From assembly GCA_022605955.1 (NCBI GenBank), contig JAKCOZ010000001.1, forward strand, positions 102,952,211 to 103,016,210: a stretch of 64,000 bases of DNA. The letters are read 5' to 3'. Position 1 is the stretch's first letter, and each line of letters begins with the position of its first letter. A program made the translations under genes and the position numbers. Shown here piece after piece: positions 61,841 to 64,000 of the stretch. This DNA is from Rallus limicola. Lineage: Eukaryota; Chordata; Aves; Gruiformes; Rallidae. A model generated the notes under the pieces. The model did not search any database, had not been told where the DNA came from, and saw only the letters and a program-made list of their open reading frames with translations.

Positions 61841-62375
61841 AGCCATTTGGAGCATATTCCAGGGACTACAGATCATGGAAGGTTTTCAGGAAACAAATGG
61901 GTCACACAAGCATTAGGTTAACACACCACCTATATAGGTACATGGGTGAATAAAGCTAGCATGTTTCTGTCAAAATTATCACATGGATTTGTACAAGCTA
62001 GGATCATACATTTTGTCACTGAGATGTAAATCAGAATTTGCAAGTTAAGAGCTTGAGTCACAAAAATATGGATGGTAAATAAATATGAAAGGGAGATAAG
62101 CAAAAGATCATCAGCAAGATTTTGCAGTAATATAACGCAAGTAAATTGGATATGAACATCTGTATATTAAAACATACGTGTATAAATTTAAAAGACAATA
62201 TTTATTTTCATACAAGACCTGGAGAGTCCAAGAAGTATTTTCAAATTGGTAAACTGTAACTGTATTTTGATATCTATTTGCAATTATTACCTCAAATAGT
62301 AAACTGACTTTCTTAGCCCAGGTGGTCTGTTGGACACCTTTCTAAACTCATTGCTATTATGCAGGAAGATTTCCC

Positions 62376-62414
62376 ACAACACACACACATATGCAGACAC
62401 ACACACACACACAC
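62376..62414. repeat. (CA)n microsatellite, interrupted
   Basis: Two CA runs separated by TATGCAG. Confidence 0.92.
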
Positions 62415-64000
62415 TGCCATTCTAGGTAAGTAATTTGGGATTTCAGAAAATTATTATACTGGCAACAATGAGGGAATGCTTCTTTTGTAGTTTCTTCTGT
62501 GGCTACAGTTGTGAGGGTGTTTAGAGAATTTCAGTGTTTAAATAAATTTGAATGAAGAGGAATCTGAGGACAGATGTAGAGCTTAGGCAGACACACACAT
62601 CCCATCAGCTCGAAGGTAGTGTACTGGTTTCACTCTCATGCATACACACCAAGAAACTTTTTGCATGCTAAGAAAATACTGGTACAGACCATGTCACATA
62701 TCTGTTATGTTTAGAATATTTTATTCCAAATATTTGCATAAAATATGCTACTTTCTTTAATATGTGAATGCACTGATGTGTACATGCTGTATACAAATGT
62801 AATGGCCAATTTCTGCCCCCAAAAAGCACATGCAATTCTAAGGGAAGTATTTGGCCACGATATTGGTACACCGCCGAGTGAAAAGTAATACAGTAATACA
62901 AACTAATCTAATGACACTTAAAGCAAAGCCTATGTATATAGTGGAGGGGAAAACTAACGAGAAACAGATGTACACAGGAGAGTATTTTGAGTTAAATGGT
63001 ATGTGTGGTTTCATTTGGGCACGTGTTTCGTTAGCACGTGGAGAGAGAGTATATATAGCTATGCAAAGGAAAATATTAGTTGTTGAAAAATATGTATGCT
63101 ATCGGGGGAAAAGAAGCTTTAAAGGGGAAAGTATTCAGATGAAAAAGCAAATTCTGTAAGTCTCAGGAGAGCTCAGCACTTTTAAACTACAATTAATTAA
63201 TACTTTTGCATTCTGGGAGGCCAAAACAAATGAAAGGATCAATTCCTTTCTGTACCCACAAGGCAGCGCTTGCTGCAGCTGCAGCCACGCCAGTTGTGGG
63301 CACAGTGGCACTGAACCAGCACCCACCTCTACCCCAGCAGCAGGTCACCCTTACTGCAGAATAAATCTTGCTTAATTGATGTAGAGTTATGTAGCTGGTA
63401 CTGAGGAACGTACATTACTGTGGTATGGAGAGATGAGGTACAACACAGAGCTGTAAAAGAACATGCTGCCACACCGCAGAAAGCTCCTGCGTGTCCCATT
63501 GATGTACAGCTTGCAAAAACCAACTGTACTGCTAACATCTGCTGAGTGCTTAAGAATTTTGGCTGGAAAAGCAGGTAATAGCTCCTTCCTCCCTGTAGGG
63601 CAGGAGGAGTTTTACCAACAAAACATAAAGCTGTGTTTTTTATAACAATGTGCTAAGGCAGGAGACTTTTCTATGAAGTATCACTGGAGCAGAGTAGTGA
63701 AACAACTTTAACACAGCCATCTCTAGACAAAACAAAAATTTCAAGAGGAATTTAGGTTATAGATAAATATTTTACACTTCTATAGGCACTCGAAACTGAC
63801 AAGAATCTTTTATGTTCAGGTTAGAGGCAGCTTCCACTGTTTTGGGAGAAATATATTGCCCTATTAGCAAAATAGCCACCAGCTTTCCCTACATCCCTTG
63901 CTCATTATGTAACCATTATAGAATGTGAAAGGCCTGAAAGTTGCAGAACCTGCATTGCCAAGGGTTTTCTGGTGACTTTTTTTTTCCTCAGAAGTGTTCT

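Larger units (their letters stand above)
59908..64000. other. AT-rich non-coding stretch
   Basis: Mostly featureless, with a GC-richer patch at 61,490-61,840 that holds a 175-codon plus-strand frame (see the separate entry), a CA microsatellite at 62376-62414 and another GC-richer patch near 63,250-63,360. Confidence 0.5.

Overview
This window is vertebrate nuclear DNA, almost certainly from a bird. It contains repeated fragments of the CR1 non-LTR retrotransposon, whose 3' ends carry the typical avian tail of ATTCTATGA repeats and the phrase TTGGAAGGGACC (or its complement). It also contains long terminal repeats (LTRs) of two endogenous-retrovirus families that I recognise from bird genomes. 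Much of the rest is AT-rich and CpG-poor. No bacterial-type operon, no long intact coding region, no tRNA or rRNA and no CRISPR array is visible. The LTR types suggest a neoavian bird, but this is recall of family consensus sequences, not a search.

Layout: 1-19.7 kb is AT-rich non-coding DNA holding CR1 pieces at about 2.66, 9.55, 11.5 and 14.9 kb, a CpG-retaining patch at 12.4-12.8 kb, and two ancient foldback repeat remnants at 18.7-19.1 kb. At 19.70-20.05 kb lies the only CpG island of the window, the best candidate for a real promoter and first exon. A YY1-like element and a GTAAGT splice donor favour transcription on the minus strand, toward lower coordinates. Abutting it are a (CCTATA)n hexanucleotide array and about 480 bp of TA-rich sequence. 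From 20.7 to 33 kb there is an ancient CR1 (21.8 kb), a younger CR1 (22.6 kb), a 950-bp CR1 with reverse-transcriptase remnants (28.5 kb) and a roughly 1.1-kb solo LTR (30.3 kb). From 33 to 47 kb almost nothing but simple repeats and two decayed foldback repeats is visible. At 47.24 kb there is a 592-bp solo LTR flanked by a perfect 5-bp target-site duplication. From 48 to 64 kb there are two more CR1 pieces (52.8 and 55.6 kb), an LTR fragment related to the 30.3-kb copy (59.6 kb) and a few unexplained open frames.

Most open frames longer than 100 codons lie inside CR1 or LTR sequence, or are no longer than chance predicts: at roughly 6 percent stop codons, one or two frames of about 137 codons are expected in 64 kb read six ways. 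Only the CpG-island first exon is put forward as probable genic sequence. A possible terminal exon at 24.75-24.88 kb (minus), the 12.4-12.8 kb patch and the open frame at 61.3-61.8 kb are low-confidence candidates. I found no convincing new biological system. The most useful leads are the CpG island with its bordering tandem repeat, the CpG-retaining patch and the foldback repeats.
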